Origin: Certhia americana
Taxonomy: Eukaryota > Chordata > Aves > Passeriformes > Certhiidae
Reading direction: 5' to 3'
Assembly (NCBI GenBank): GCA_018697195.1
Contig: CM031860.1
Span: forward strand, 59,550,396-59,614,395
DNA length: 64,000 nt
Shown one piece after another: positions 1 through 13,609 of the stretch; the stretch's first letter is position 1; the number at the start of each line of letters is the position of its first letter. The position numbers and the translations under genes are program-made. The notes under the pieces are model-generated. The model did not search any database. It was given only the letters and a program-made list of their open reading frames with translations, and was not told where the DNA came from.

Positions 1-176
1 TAGAACAGCAGTTCTTCTCTGCTCTGGAGAATAGACAAATCTATGGGTGTAATCCTCTTTGCCTCAATATCTGAATGTCACTAAAGGCTTACACCCTTAT
101 GCCACTTCTCTGGCCAGGGGCACCAAATACTGTCCCACAGACAGGGAGCCGAGTCATCAGCCATAGAGCCAATTAC

Positions 177-845
177 AGAATCATGGAATGGTTTGTGTTG
201 GAAAGGACAATTAACAATCATCTTCTGCCATGACCTGAGACACCTTCCACTGGACCAGATTGCTCAGGTCCCCATCCAGCCTGACCTTGAAGGTTTCCAA
301 GGATGCAGCACCCACAGCTTCTCTGGGAAACCTTTTCCAGTGTTTCACTATCTATTCTGTATCTAGCCTCCTTTATTTTAAAACAACTACCCTCTGACCT
401 ATCACAACAGGCCTTCCTAAAAGGTCTGTCCCCATCTTTCCCCTTTAAGTACTGGAAGGTTCTCTAAGGTCTCTCTAGAACCTTCTCCTCTCCAGGCTGA
501 ACACCCCCAGCTCTCCCAGCCTGTCTCCATAGCAGAGGGGGCTCCAGCCCTCAGAACATTTTTGCGCCCGTCCTCTGGACTCACTCCAGCAGTTCCATGT
601 CCTTCCCATGCTGGGGACCCCAGAGCTGGACAGAGCTCTGCAGGTAGGGTCTCACAAAGGCAGAGGGGCAGGAACCCCTCCTTCACCTGCCCACATTTCT
701 GGGGATGAAGCCCAGGACATGTTTGGTTTTCCAGGCTGTGAGCACAAATATGTAAAAGCAGAAGGCAAGGCCCGGCTCCACACATCAGGGCTGCCCTTCT
801 TTCTCCATACTCTGCTCTGCTCAACCACCTATTGATCAATACCCA
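177..845 (-). mobile_element. CR1 LINE, 3' part, antisense
   Basis: The block opens on the + strand with the reverse complement of the CR1 3' tip (AGAATCATGGAATGG, then TTGGAAAGGACAAT). It continues through typical CR1 phrases such as CACCTTCCACTGGACCAG and CTCCAGGCTGAACACCCCCAG. The right part (about 600-845) resembles the end of the CR1 reverse-transcriptase ORF. It is 5'-truncated and diverged, with no intact ORF, so it is a dead copy. CR1 is the dominant bird LINE, which supports an avian source. The right boundary is approximate. Confidence 0.85.
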
Positions 846-2312
846 TTATCAAGACTGTGGGGAGCTCTCAGGGAACAGGGAGCCTGCACAGAGAGATCCA
901 AGCTTCTTGAAGTAAAAGGATGCAGATCCCCAAATGTTCAGGCTACTTATGGAGGGTACACAAGGAGCTTGAGGTTGCAGCTCATGTTTTAGGAATCACC
1001 TTGGATTCTGAACTGAATGAAGCTCAAATTAAAAGACAAAAAATCTTCCATGCATGAGTTAGAGAGGAAACAACATAAATGTCATTTAATTTACATGACA
1101 AAGTGCTGCCATTATTTCAGTATGACAGAATGCCACTAAGGGCAATTTCTGAAAATTATTTAAACAACATAATGAGTTAAATGTCAACATCAGCTAATTA
1201 TGTTTATGCTAATTGTTAATTAGCCCCATAATGGAGACAGTCTTAATTAACAATAGTTATGTGTGTGTATATGTGTGTGAGAAAAGGAGTGTGTGTCGAG
1301 AGTGAGGAGCTAAGAAAAAAATGTTATAAGTAATTTCATTTCCTGTAATCATAAGTATTTCATTTCAGACATTAATGAGAATTTTTCAATATATTTTGGA
1401 AAAGATATGATTAACTTACAGTGTATCTGTAAGCAGTCCTTTCTATACAGCATCTGTTCCGTCACAATTACAGATTTTTAAAAATTTTTTTGTTACAATG
1501 AATTGTGGAAAACTGCTTCTGTTTCTGTGCTACAGATTTCTCCTGTGACAGGGGAAAACATACACTTTGGAAATATAGTCAGGGTTACGACAGGGAGGTC
1601 AGCATAACTGAACCTCAGGACAAAGAAGATCACTAATTTCCAAGATAGCAAGAAATTCTTGCTGCATTTGTCAGAGAAAAAGTCATAAACAGATTGATTT
1701 TCTTATCTCCATAAAGAGCTGACACTTTTATAACAAAATGAAACTACCTACAAGGGGGTCTGTTCTAATAACAATGATCTAAATTTAAAAGCCAGGATTT
1801 TTTTTCTTTTTCTTATATAACATTGGAAAAAACCCCACATTATGACACACTCACAGTGCATGGGTTTAGAGCACAGGCTGGTGAAGTATTTAAATGCAGG
1901 TTTTAACTTAAAGAGGATATTTCAACCTATTCCTATGCTGCAAAGCAATTTGGAGCATCTGAAAGGCTTTGCTGAGCTGGGACCTTTATCCCCAAGCTCC
2001 CACTCCTTTCAGCTGGAGAAGAGCATGTCAAAATCTTCCACAATTGTGAGTATTTAGGATACTTAGACAAGCCCCAATATGCCTTGGAGACACCTTATAG
2101 GAAAAGTGTATACAGGAAAACTGGAAATAATCCCTTCTGGAATTTCCCAATCCCACTCGAAAGCATCTTTCCACTTCCACAGCAGTTCTGCCTGACCTTG
2201 GACAAGACTTTTGGAAAAGACTCACTTCGGGCTGGAGAAGGTTGGACTTAACCAGAGGAGAGGGGCACCTGCTAGCTTCAAAGAACTTGCAAAAGAAAAT
2301 TAATGTATTAAA
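846..2312. other. Intergenic spacer upstream of NKX1-1
   Basis: No gene is supported here. The sequence is AT-rich and unique-looking, with a short GT-rich patch at about 1258-1300 and one TAATTA-dense block listed separately. Short open frames lack family resemblance and splice context. Confidence 0.6.
1160..1260. promoter_or_regulatory. Candidate conserved noncoding element (TAATTA cluster)
   Basis: About 100 bases hold several homeodomain core sites in both orientations (CTAATTATG, GCTAATTG, GTTAATTAGC, CTTAATTAAC) plus ATTTAAA-type sites. This density stands out from the flanks and is typical of enhancers near developmental homeobox genes. Conservation cannot be tested here, so the call rests on motif density only. 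Confidence 0.35.
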
Positions 2313-2385
2313 CAGTCATTGAACAGCCCAGGCTGGAAAGGACCTTGAAAGATCATCTGGTTAAAATCCAACCTTTTGTGGGTGA
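2313..2385 (-). mobile_element. CR1 3'-tip fragment, antisense
   Basis: The sequence TGGAAAGGACCTTGAAAGAT followed by CATCTGGTTAAAATCCAACC matches the reverse complement of a CR1 3' end. Only the terminal 70 or so bases remain. It sits about 75 bases before an oppositely oriented CR1 copy. Confidence 0.6.
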
Positions 2386-2460
2386 AGAAGCCTAGACGTG
2401 ATTCCCAGCTGTGCTTTGGGATTGGCGGGAATTACAGGCTTTCTAGTGCCATAAGGTGGT

Positions 2461-2745
2461 CATTGAAATGATGGAGCCAGAAGCTTTATAGAATTTTGCG
2501 GTGGGAGGATGAGAGATAAGAGGCACAACAGGAGACAAGATAGACTGGAAACCATCAGGAACTTTTTAACAGTCAAGCATGGGAACAGTTACCCAAGGAG
2601 GATGTATCTCCATCCTTGGAAGTATTCAAAACAAGACTGGCAAAATCTGTGAGCAAACTGGCCAGATATGAGCTTGCTCTGATCAGGAGGTAGGACTAGA
2701 GACTTCATCAGGTCCCTTCTAACTTGAATTATTCTACAAGCCTAT
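2461..2745 (+). mobile_element. CR1 LINE 3' end, sense
   Basis: Reading on the + strand, the block passes through the usual CR1 order: ATGATGGAGCCAG, GGAAACCATCAGGAAC, CTCCATCCTTGGAAGTATTC, GGTAGGACTAGAGACTTC, then GGTCCCTTCTAACTTGAATT and ATTCTA. It is diverged and 5'-truncated. Confidence 0.8.
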
Positions 2746-5700
2746 GTTTTGGATGCTCAGCTTGATTCCACAGGCCACAGTTCCCACTACTCTCCCCCAA
2801 ATTAAACCTAACAGTGCCTTTTTAAAATCTGAGTTTACTTGGAGCTGAATGACAAAACTCATCTCTGAAAACCAGAAGACAAACTAATCTGTCCTAGCAG
2901 AGCTGCCCGGATGTAACTGAGAAGACAGGCTGGCCCTGAGTGTGTTTCTTAAATCCAATTAAATGTCCACAATGCTGTTAATAACGTCAGGGCTTTGATT
3001 TAAGTTACACCACCACTAAATATAGACATAGCCAGAAGTCCAGCAGCTCACCAAAAAATAACAGTGGCCTATTAGTGACATTCCAGTCCTTCAGGGCTGG
3101 GAGAGCCTCTGGGAACAGGACACCAGCACCTACAGCTACCCTCACTGTGCACTGCAAATATATGGTTTTGGTGGACCTTGCAAAGTCAGCAGCTCTTGGC
3201 TGTGTAAGGCTCCCCAAAAGGAGAATTAAAACCTTTCTTGAATTCTTTAGTAGCTTCTGTAGAGAAAGTATCCTCACACAGCCATGAGGGTGAGGCAAGA
3301 GTGCCTGGAACAAGCACAGGAGTCAAAGGGTCTGTGGAGCTGAGGAAAGCTTGTAAAGCCAAGGTCATCTACACTGTTGATCCATCACTACAGCCACAGC
3401 TCTCTGTGCCCCTCTTCAAATTCACCATGTCCAGTCCCAAGAGAATCTCATTGAATTTGGCCCTGAGTAGATCAGGATGACATATTTGCAAATGCATAAC
3501 ATAAAACTGTGGAAAAAAATTAGTAATTTCCCATCCTACATGCCAAATTGCTGCCTTGATGCCTTTATTCTGTGGATGTGAGTGTGAGAAGATCAGTACT
3601 TTTAATAGGCTTAATTAGTGTCTGAAAAAATTACTGTTGCCTTAGAAATACAGTCCTGCACTTCAGTTCTGCCATATGTATGCAGTAATGAGTATAAATG
3701 CAAATGATTAAACGTAGAAGCCTGCAAAATTACCTTTGTAGCTACTTGTATATAACATAAAAGCAGCTTTCAGTCTCTGAGATATCAGTTTATAATTACA
3801 TTCATAAAAATAAATTAAAAACATCAATTAATTCACAATAGTTACATAAAAGAAACCAGACTTCCCTTTCACAATCACATTCTCTACTTTTTAGCCTGTA
3901 CTCATACAGTGGAAGTTATAAGTTTGTACATGAGCTTTTCCAACAGCAAACTCTCAGCCTGACCCCTTGCAAGGAAGTCAATGAGAAAATTCCCCAGTTC
4001 TGGGCGAGGTCAAGGCTGAAATGTGAGGAGTGAAAGTGGGAACTATGTATTGTTAACTGATTAACATACACATTGTGGGTCACACCTCACAAGTACATTG
4101 GTTCAAATTGAACAGTTCATTGTATTTTCCTCTGTTCTTATTGTATGTAACATGATATCTGCTTCTCAAAGTCAGCAACCATTTCAAAAGTAAATTTACA
4201 AATTAAAAAGTTCTGTACAGGGATGCTACATTTCACCATTGCCAAGACATGGCTACCAGGAGATAACTCATACTGATATGGTTTTGAAAGGCAGTTCAGT
4301 GGCAGTCAGCAACCTCCATCAACAGAAAAATGGATGTTTCCCTCACCTGTACGCTATTTGCCCTTCAACGCAGCCATTAACTTATGGATCAGTCTACTCC
4401 CAAAAGAGTAATATGGTACTCAGGGTTTTTTAAGCTTCACTTCTAAGATGTTTTGCAGATCTTGAGCATCCTTCCAGTGCAGACCCAGGCACTATTGATG
4501 GCCCAGGGAGTTTACTTCAAGGGCAGGAGAGATGCAGCTGAAGTGCCTACACTGGGCCAGGGCAAAGAAAAGCCCAGGATAAAAGTCCCAGTGGTGGGAT
4601 CCTGCCATACATCACCCAGCATGACCCACTGGCCACAGTCTATTCAGATTACAGAAAGACAGATCCTCATCTCAGACCATGGCACTAAAAAAGCTGAAAA
4701 ACCTCCCTTTCTAATCCCAGGTCATGCCTGAGCATCAGTTGTGTGATGCTGGATACGTGAGTCACATCTGTATTTACCCAAGTGCAACCCTGTGTGCTCT
4801 GGGTGCTGCTGGGGAAGCACAGCAAGCACTGGCCTGGGCTGTCCATAGAGGACATTTGCCACCACATCATTCCCAAAGGAAAAGAGAGACTCTCCTACAT
4901 GTGCACACACAATCCAAGTGGCCTTTTCTATTCCAGCCTAGAGATTTAGTCACAACTTCAGGTATCTGGGGCAGATAGGAAAAATTGGTCTTAATTAGCT
5001 AAACACACTATATGTGCTATTGCTCCACATTTATGTGGTTAAGGGAACATATGTCCAAGGAAACAATTTTGTTGTTGCTTCCTTTATGCATTGGTTTCTA
5101 AACAAGTGAGTTATTGTTTTATTAAGGCAGCGAATTCCCTGATTGATGGCTGCATCCACAGGATGACCTTGTCATTGTTTTCTCAAGTACTTGTAATTGT
5201 TACAGTGGAGAACATCGGGCTTTAATTATCTGTGCAAAAAAATTCATACACTCTGGTTACACTCTGCTGGTTGTATTGGATTCACCACAATATTTATTTG
5301 CCAGAGAGGGAAAAATGGCAACAGCAAGTCAGTCTAAGGACTTTCACAAGAGAAAGTAATGGTGGATATTACAGGTTCCTAAAATACTGTAATAGCATAT
5401 AGTAATTCAGCCAAGCCTGGTAATCAGTTGAAGCTCAGGTTCAGTACAGATTACCTGCTATTATATCAGGCAGTCTCTCAATCTTGAGAAAATATCTGTT
5501 AAGGTATAAACACTTATACCTTAGAAAGAGGTACCGAATGTAAATACTGTGGATTGGCAAACGGTGCCTGCTGCACAAACATCACAACTTCTTCCCCTTT
5601 TTTGAATATAATGTATTCATTTCACACCTCCAGACAGTGGTTAGCATTACCTAATTGCCAGGCATGCTCATTATAAATAATTTAATTCAGATAGCCCTTC

Positions 5701-6440
5701 GACAAAGTTCAGTCCCCTTGAGGGCTTCCCACCAGCAGCCTGAGACCAAACTTCTGAACCAAAGTCTGTCAGCAGCTACAGTGGGGGCAGGACAAAGAGC
5801 AGGGCTATGAATCTGGGCTCATAAACACTAAAACTTAGAAATATACATGAAAAAATATTGTCATATTGTCATAGGAAGACCTTAAAGGAATCAAAGTGTA
5901 TATGTATATATGGGTGTAAATTGGAGAGGTCTGTGCCATGCCAGATCCCAATTATTAAAACAATAAAAGAGGATGGGTTTCTAAAGCATGTGGGCTGTAG
6001 CTGAGAACTGGTGGTTCTCTTTTAGAAAACCTGTATTTGTAACACCAGAACATAGCTTTTTTCTGTAAATACAAAGCAATATAACCCATAAATCCAAAGA
6101 AATGTAATAGCCAGAACCAGCCAAGAAACACAGAGTTGTTATTACTGAATTGGGGTGAAGTACAGAAATATTTCCACACAGAGATAGAGAATATGGAAAG
6201 ATATGGAGTGTATTAAAAAATACACCAGCTCACAGTCAAGCTCTGCAGAAGCTACAGTAAAACATCTCATGAAGGTGAGTCTCTACATAAAAAGACAAAT
6301 GGTTGCATGTTCCCTCCCTGATGACTCATTACAGGGATTACCATAACATTACTGATGCTCTTTGTTATTTTAATATATCTTTGAAGTCCATTTCTGTCAT
6401 TTTCTGCTGCTTTTCATTACAGTTGGTAGTATTTGGGGCA
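2746..6440. other. Intergenic spacer
   Basis: No exon, RNA gene or recognisable transposon is seen. Open frames of 60-146 codons look random, with no domain and no consistent splice context. One candidate regulatory block lies at about 5095-5240. Confidence 0.55.
5095..5240. promoter_or_regulatory. Candidate conserved noncoding element
   Basis: This compact block of mixed composition holds GATTGATGG (PBX/MEIS-like), two TTGT-type SOX-like sites, CAAGTACTTG (the palindromic NK2-type core AAGTACTT) and TTTAATTATC. It is less AT-monotonous than the flanks. An NK-class site near an NK-class gene is suggestive, but conservation is untested. Confidence 0.3.
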
Positions 6441-7045
6441 ATAGAATGGTTTGGGTTGGGAGGGACATTTAATGACCACCTAGTTCCAACCCCTTGCCAC
6501 AGGCAGGGACACCTTCCACTACACCAGGTTGCTCAGAGTCCCATCCAGCCTGGCCTTGGACACTGCCAGGGGTGGGGTATCCACAACTTCTCTGAGCAAC
6601 CAGTTCCTGTGCCTCACCACCCTCAAGGTAAGAATTTTGTCCTAATATCTAATCTAAACCTACTCTCTTTCAGCTGGAAGCAGTTTTCTCTTGTCCAGTC
6701 ACTACCTGTTCTTGTAAAAAGTCCCTCTCCATCTTTCTTGTAGGCTTTCTTCAGGTACTGGAGGGCCACAATTAGGTCTCCCTGAAGCCTTCTCTTCTCC
6801 AGGCTGAACAACCCAATTTCCTCACAGGAGAGGTGCTCCACCTCTTTGATCCCCTTGGTGGTCTCCTCTGGACTGGCTCCTACAGGTGGATATCATTCCT
6901 GTGTTGAGGATCCCAGGGCTGGATGCAGCTCTGCAACTGGGAGCTCAACGAAGGGGAGTAGAAGGAAGAAATCCCCTCCCTTGCCCTGCTGCCCATCATG
7001 GTTTGGGCACATCCCAGGGGATTTCAGGGCTGCCAGTGCACCTGG
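6441..7045 (-). mobile_element. CR1 LINE, 3' part, antisense
   Basis: It begins with ATAGAATGGTTTGGGTTGGG, a near-consensus reverse complement of the CR1 3' end. It continues through CCTAGTTCCAACCCCTTGCC, CACCTTCCACTACACCAGG and CTTCTCTTCTCCAGGCTGAA. It is better preserved than the copy at 177-845 but still lacks an intact reverse-transcriptase frame. Confidence 0.9.
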
Positions 7046-10000
7046 CTAATTTAACAGCAAGTGCTACAGGGTGTCATATGTGAGCAGGAAACATCTACCA
7101 TGCTTTGGAGGAACCTTGCTCCTCTTTGGATTTTTTAATTGACTTCATTTCTATCCTAATTCCTCCATGGAATTGTACATGGACTCCTACATAGTCATTC
7201 CTATGACTAGGCCTTTTTCAAGTTCATCTCCCAAATACATGTATCAAATAAAAGCTTATTATTTTTTATGGTGTAAACATTGTATTTTTTATTAAAAATT
7301 ATTTCACAAACCCATTTTAAAGTTGCTTCAATCCTCAACTAATCCAGCTAAACTTGAATATATCTGCTAGGGATGATTTATAAGCCATCATTTCAGCATT
7401 GTGGTAGAGAGAGAAATGTTTGACATACAAAAACACTGATGCAAAGTGACTTCATATTTAATTAATTTCAGTTAACGAAACACATTCAATAGTGAGAAAT
7501 TATTTGGGAATAATTTGGTTTGTTATTAGGTTTAACATATTGTGGCAGTATTAAATAAAGCACTTATATTCAAGCTAATTCTTTTCATTTTAATTCCCTC
7601 AATTAAACTGAGAATGTATTAGAGAGGTAACTGAGCAAAGCTACTTGTGCCAAATTCTCACCCAAAGCCCACAGAAAAGTTCTGCTTTCATTTTGCACCC
7701 CATCCTATGCCAGGATCTGCCACCTCCAACTGTGGAAAGGAAAAAATGGCTGAAAGTTATTTAAAATGAAAAATGGGCATAGTCACTGCCAGTGTACACA
7801 CTTCAGAGTGATCTGTATTTTTCTACTAATGTGACAGACACTTAAATGAAAGAAGTGAATTCACGGCTACAATAAAACAGTAGCCAAGTCTCCCTTACCC
7901 TTATTTTATTTCTAGCAACAGTAATAAAATGGCTGTTTATTGAGCTTTTCTTCACTCTCTTTTCTCTCTGTTTCACAATCAAACAAAAATGTTATTTTTG
8001 AGAAAATAAAGTAACTTATTTTATTATATTATTTTTGTTGTGGCTCCACAGTAAGTTATGGCAAGATTTTATATATTAGCTGATGCTGATAACATTTTCT
8101 GCTTTGAGAAATGCATGGATTCACCTAAAGGGCTGAGGTCTTGCTCAAGCATTTAGGATAAAAAGCAACACTGTAGAAGCACCATAATCACCTAGCACAT
8201 GTTAATGATGACAAGGCTATGCTAGTTAGTTTAAAATACCCATGAAATCTGAAACACTAACCAAATAAATAAAGCATGTGCCTATGCATGGGATATGGTT
8301 TAACAGTGTTTCTCCATCCTTGTGAAGCCATGCAAACAGTTTTAAATGCAAGACCAATATAGGGGCATACAGAATATATTCATACACATCTAACTCCCCA
8401 GGGGCTGCCAGAACTTGTGTGTCACCGAGATCCTACAACCCCTCCCCAAAGTCAGTGATGGAAACAGGTAATCAACACCTTGCCTTGAAGGCCATCCCAG
8501 GGCAGGCAGTGCTCTCAGAGCTCCCAGCCACTGCAAACACACCGTGGCAGCCCCTGGGTGCAGCTGATGGAGTTATTCCTTAGGACCAGGGGAGAAACAG
8601 TGTCATTAACAGCGTCATTCCAGATGCATCCTGGTCCCTCAGACATCTGTGTGTGTCCTTTGGCTGGACTGCACAGCCTTGTGGAGCCCAGCACACCCTG
8701 ACACTGGACCAAATGTTGCTTCTTTGCTTCCCCCCCACCACCCTCATGTGTGAATTCCCATTAACCTGCTTGAATTCCTACATGCATCAGCCATATTCAA
8801 CTTGACCCATTTCCACAGCAGCCCTCTTCGTTTAATCCTCCTGCAGAAAGTGTCGGCTCGGATATTTGTTTCAATAAAGTTATTGATTTCATATCTTCAC
8901 CACTTTTGCTACAGTATTTTGGGTCAGTAGGCCATGTGGCCCTGCCTCATCCAATAGCTGTCTGGTCAATAACTTAAAAAACCTCAGTATTGACTGCTGG
9001 AAGAACGATCATGCACAGAAATGGACCTGACATCAGTCAAACAGATCGTGTTCGGCAACCCAAGGGGGTACAAAGTGAACCTCTACTGATAACTGGGTCA
9101 GTCTAATAAAGATACATGTGTCATCAGCTTTACAGCAATTGATTCACCTAAAAATTAAATGGAGATGTGAAAGAAACAGTCTTTGAACTGAGCCTTTGTC
9201 CAGTAACACCAAGATTCCCCTTTAGTTTCAGTGAGGCTTAAAATCAGGGTGTAGGACACACCTGATGGCTCACTAAGCGGGACATGTATCTGGTACAAAC
9301 TCATCATCTTTACAGTTTGGATATAAAAGTAGGACTAAGGCAAAAAGAAGATGTCAGAAATATCAGTTTCAAAAATACTTCTGCCTTTTACTCAGTCTCC
9401 CAAAACATTTGGGAAATGGTTATGTGCACTTGTGTGTTTAAACCAGATGTAACCAGGAACCTGGACTGATTTCTCTGCCTGAAAAGGCAGAAGGAATGTG
9501 CTTGTTATCACCTGCATGATTCATCTGATCCTAAGGAATCCAAGACAGGTGGAATGAAATGCCCCATGGAAGAATTTTCTCCTATGCAATAATTAAGGTA
9601 CCAGCCTAGACAATTAATGTGGAATAGACAATTAACTTTTGGACAGTAGAATTGAAAGATAAAACTTGTAATTTTGGGAATCTTTCCCATCCTCATCTAT
9701 TCTAATGTACTTTTCATATTTACTATGTATTTTCCAAGTCTATTATGAGAATTTGACAGCTGGGAATTTTGTTCCCGTTCCTTGTTCAACTGCAGGTACA
9801 GATTATTCTTCTTGACTGTGTCTGCAGTTGTTTCAATAGCCAGAAAATGGAAGTTACATCATTTATGGGAAAGAACCACTGTTACAGACAAACTTATATA
9901 TCTATTTATGATTTCTTCTCCTTCAATTTATGAAGCAACGTTATATATACAGCTGTAGTTATATTCCCATCATCCAGGGATAAAAACACGAGTAAGTGCT

Positions 10001-13000
10001 GCTTTTCCTGAAGAGATGTTAAGCTGGAGCAAGGACTCCAGGTTTGACACACAGCTCTGCTTAGTAGAGAGTGATATCATTTACAGAATGATATTATTTT
10101 CTAAGCAAAGCCCAGTGCAGTTCAGTTATAAATAGCTGAGGGTATAGTTCTGTTTGTTATTTCTGTAACTGCAATTACTGTACTGGCTGGCACTTGTTTT
10201 TAGTGTTCTAGATATTGTTGATTCACTAAAAAGTACAATAAATATTACCCTTTTAACTATTCTTTTTTTTTTTTTTATATGTAGGGACAGGACAGAATTC
10301 TTTGCTACTTTGAACTTTAAGCTTTTATTTTTACATCTTTTCTGCAAATCTTTTCCCTGGTTTTCCCTAATCTTCACAAACTGATGTCCCACTGATACCA
10401 AAAAGGGTACATTCCAAATGTTACGTTATTATCAGCCACTGACCTACCACACTTTAGGATGTTTTTTCTTCACATTTAGGATTCCTGACCAATGGATTCC
10501 ACAAACTTTTCATCCTGTAGGATTGACAATGTAGATACCATGTGTCAGGTGCCCAATAATTTTCCCAACACATGCGCATCAGCCAACATTGTTTCAATCT
10601 TCTCCAGCAATCAATCCAACTGCTTGATAAATATTACAACTTTTAATTTAAATAATTTTTAAAAATATGAATCAATCTGATTCAGACTCCAAGGTTCCTG
10701 GCTGAGAGTTCAGGTCCAAATTTTCATGTTGAATATACAGCTAAAATGGGAGTCCTAACTTGCATTTGGCATCCAAACACCTAAATTAAGAAACATTTCT
10801 GTGTAACACAGCAATTCTATTGCTTCTTACCTATTGCAGTTTTTTGTACCTTTTCTAAATGCAGAGAAAATGGTTGCAAAATGCTCCAATATACCCACTT
10901 GGTTTGGCTATAAATAAGAGAACACACTTTCAATCTACATTTAGGCAGCCTAAAAAATTTCCTTCCCTCCTCCCCAGTATGGAACTGAATAGTGAATTAC
11001 CACCACTCAGCTGGGACTGTAGTGTTAAGAGAGAAGTAACTGCATGCCAGGCATGCTTTAAACCACTACAACCCAGTTACAAAAGCACTTGGGCAGTGCC
11101 TTCAACACTCTTACTCGAATATGCAGGAAGTTTCTCAGTAGTGACAGGAGCAAGAGTTCAAATATCAACGAGGTCTCACAATAAAAGCATCTGGCAATTT
11201 TGCATTCACCCCCCTCCTGTGTAAATCAGCCAACACAGCCAGCCTAATTTGCACCAGTTTGTAGAGCTGCCCCTTGACTTAACTCTCTAGATTAGATCTA
11301 AGAGGGTAATCTTTTTATTCTCAGTGTGTCTCATATCTTTATCACCTGCATTTCTAAATGCTTTAATAACAAAATCACAAGAGACTAACGCCGCTCACCC
11401 ATCTGAGGTTTCTTTGACAAGAGGGATTCAATTCATTACTACATGAACAACCTATGGGCTTGCTGTGTCCCTTCCAAAACAAACTGCACCACAAGTAGTG
11501 TTTGGGGGACATCAGTGAAGTTCTGCAGCAGAAGGGAGAATCCTGTGATGTTGCAAAATTTAGTCAGAAAACTGGGACCTGACTATGGAAAGACCCTGGC
11601 ACCATTTTCTGAAGCTCAGAGTATTGGCAACACAAGCAACCTGTCAATATGGGCAAATTAGGGATGTGGCAGTTGTCATTGAATTCACCAGGTTTATACT
11701 ACTGAGCAATTAAGTTGTTAGACTGCTGTTTTGACTGCTTTCTCTGCTCCTGACCTGAAACACTTGGGAACTCAGTGCCAGCTCCCTCCAGCTGTTCCAT
11801 GCATGCTTACGCTTCCCAGTCTCTGGCAGCGTTTGGAAATCACACAATCATCAACAAGTGCTGGAAACATTTCCACAAACCCATCACAACTGCTAGGTCC
11901 TGCCAGCATTGCTAACCTCTTCTATAAACATTAGGAGTACATCATTTAGGTCTTCTTGTTAATTTACTCCTGTACATATGAAATAATGAAAGGAACAGAA
12001 GGATTTCTTTTTCTCCCTTCCTCCTCATCTCCTGGGTAAGCACCTTCAATTGCTTCTCCTGCCTGCAGAAGTTGTTTCCCATGTCCATCTAGCAGCTTCT
12101 CAGTTTTGCCTTTGATTGGCACATCATCATCCTGTAACAGCCTCGGTTAGGCACTGGCTGGGGATAAAGAGGGAAACATCCATGTTGGATGCAAAGGAGC
12201 CATGGGAGAGGCATCTTATGCAGACTTGGCTTTGGGTTTCAACTAACAGAGATAACTGGGTAAGGAACAAAATCCTGTGGAATTGTATCAAATAATTGTC
12301 CCAGAAAGATGTCTGCCATTGCAAGAGGTTTTTTTGATACTTCAGTGGTTTCCAGTTCTCAACAAGGACTATATTATAAATAAAATGCTGAGAAAAGTAT
12401 GACCAAGAGAGGTCTATTGAAAATTATGGAATTAAGATGTTACTGGAAAAGAAAAGATTAATACCCTGGCCAATCTAAGCATAACTAGAAAATGTGGTTT
12501 TCATCATTCTGTACAAAAGATGTTCAACGCATCCTCCTGTAACTAATAAGGGTAGAACTAATATGAAAATAATACACCCCTAGAAAAAGGATTATCATAG
12601 CAGTAGAAGGAACAATTTTTATAATCGATGTAAAATAGGTAAAGCCCTGAGTGTCACACCTAGAATATTGGTTAGTAACGCTGAGCAAGGAGTGAGTTTA
12701 TAATGGACAGGGTCTGGCTTGAAGTTTGTTTGCAGAGAAGACAATAAAGCCATTTTATGTTCCTGATCCATGGAATATACATTAACACTTTGAGAGAAAG
12801 AAATAGATGTATTTATATACGTGCATTACTGCATTGCACATATATTAATGCATTACATGCATTAAAGCAGTCAGATTTTATTCTTCCTCATGTTTATTTT
12901 GTGTACATTCCTTTATAAACATGTGTATCTATAGAAAAAATCCATACATTAAACTATATATCCCTACATAATATATTCACAGACATTGTTTTTTACACAC

Positions 13001-13609
13001 ATGTGCATGTGCCATTAGTGCCATTGGGATGTGGAGATGCATCTGAAGCCACTGCCTGAAGGCTGTTTAGATGCCAGGGACAATGTCAGACCCTACCTGT
13101 GAGCAGGGGTAGAGCAGTATTTGAAAGGAGGGTTGAACTTCATGAACCACCTGAAGTGTCCCCAGATTCCAATAATAAGAGGAATTTGCTGCTGGGGCCA
13201 GGGGCAGGATGGATATAGCTGACTTATAGGGGTTTGGGGGAGATTTTTTTTCCATTTTTCTAGCATTAATTCCATAATACACATCCAATTTTTTTTTTCC
13301 TTTTTTCTAGAATTAATTCCTTAATACACATACAATCTTCTCCCTTCTCTGGCTTCCCAGGGACTGTAGCATCCCAGTGAGAGCCAGGCCTGTTCCACAA
13401 GCAGTGGGTACCTGCATAAAGGAGCAGGGGGAGATGCTATCAGTGGCAGCACCTCTGGCTGGGAGCTGAGCAGAGCAGAGGTGTGTGCACTGAGTCTGCA
13501 ATAGCCCTTCTCCTTCCCTCTCGCTCTATCTGAAGTCTGTTGTATATTTGTTACTTCACGGCTCCTCGTCCTTAGATTAGATTTCTCCTTTCTCATTACC
13601 AACCTTAAT
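7046..13609. other. Intergenic spacer upstream of NKX1-1
   Basis: This long gene-free stretch is AT-rich. It holds a T-run at 10261-10276, palindromic ATGCATTA-type repeats near 12820-12870, and two near-copies of a TTTTTTTCC...TCTAG.ATTAATTCC..AATACACAT sequence at about 13243-13332. A candidate regulatory block at about 8825-8970 is listed separately. No exon is supported. Confidence 0.55.
8825..8970. promoter_or_regulatory. Candidate conserved noncoding element
   Basis: The block contains TCAATAAAGTTATTGATTTC (HOX/CDX-like sites and an imperfect palindrome), GGATATTTGTTT (FOX-like), and CCAATAGCTG followed by GTCAATAAC. The motif mix and CpG-containing GTCGGCTCGG stand out from the flanks. 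The call rests on appearance only. Confidence 0.28.

Noticed and set aside
417..839. 140-codon minus-strand frame as a host gene
   Set aside because: It lies inside a degenerate CR1 copy; any residual similarity would be to the LINE reverse-transcriptase end.
6303..6743. 146-codon + strand frame
   Set aside because: It runs into the antisense CR1 copy from 6441 and its second half is CR1 antisense translation.
1..13600. Exons of the expected upstream neighbour (FAM53A in human)
   Set aside because: No segment with a recognisable FAM53 motif or coherent exon structure was found; that gene, if syntenic, lies outside the window.
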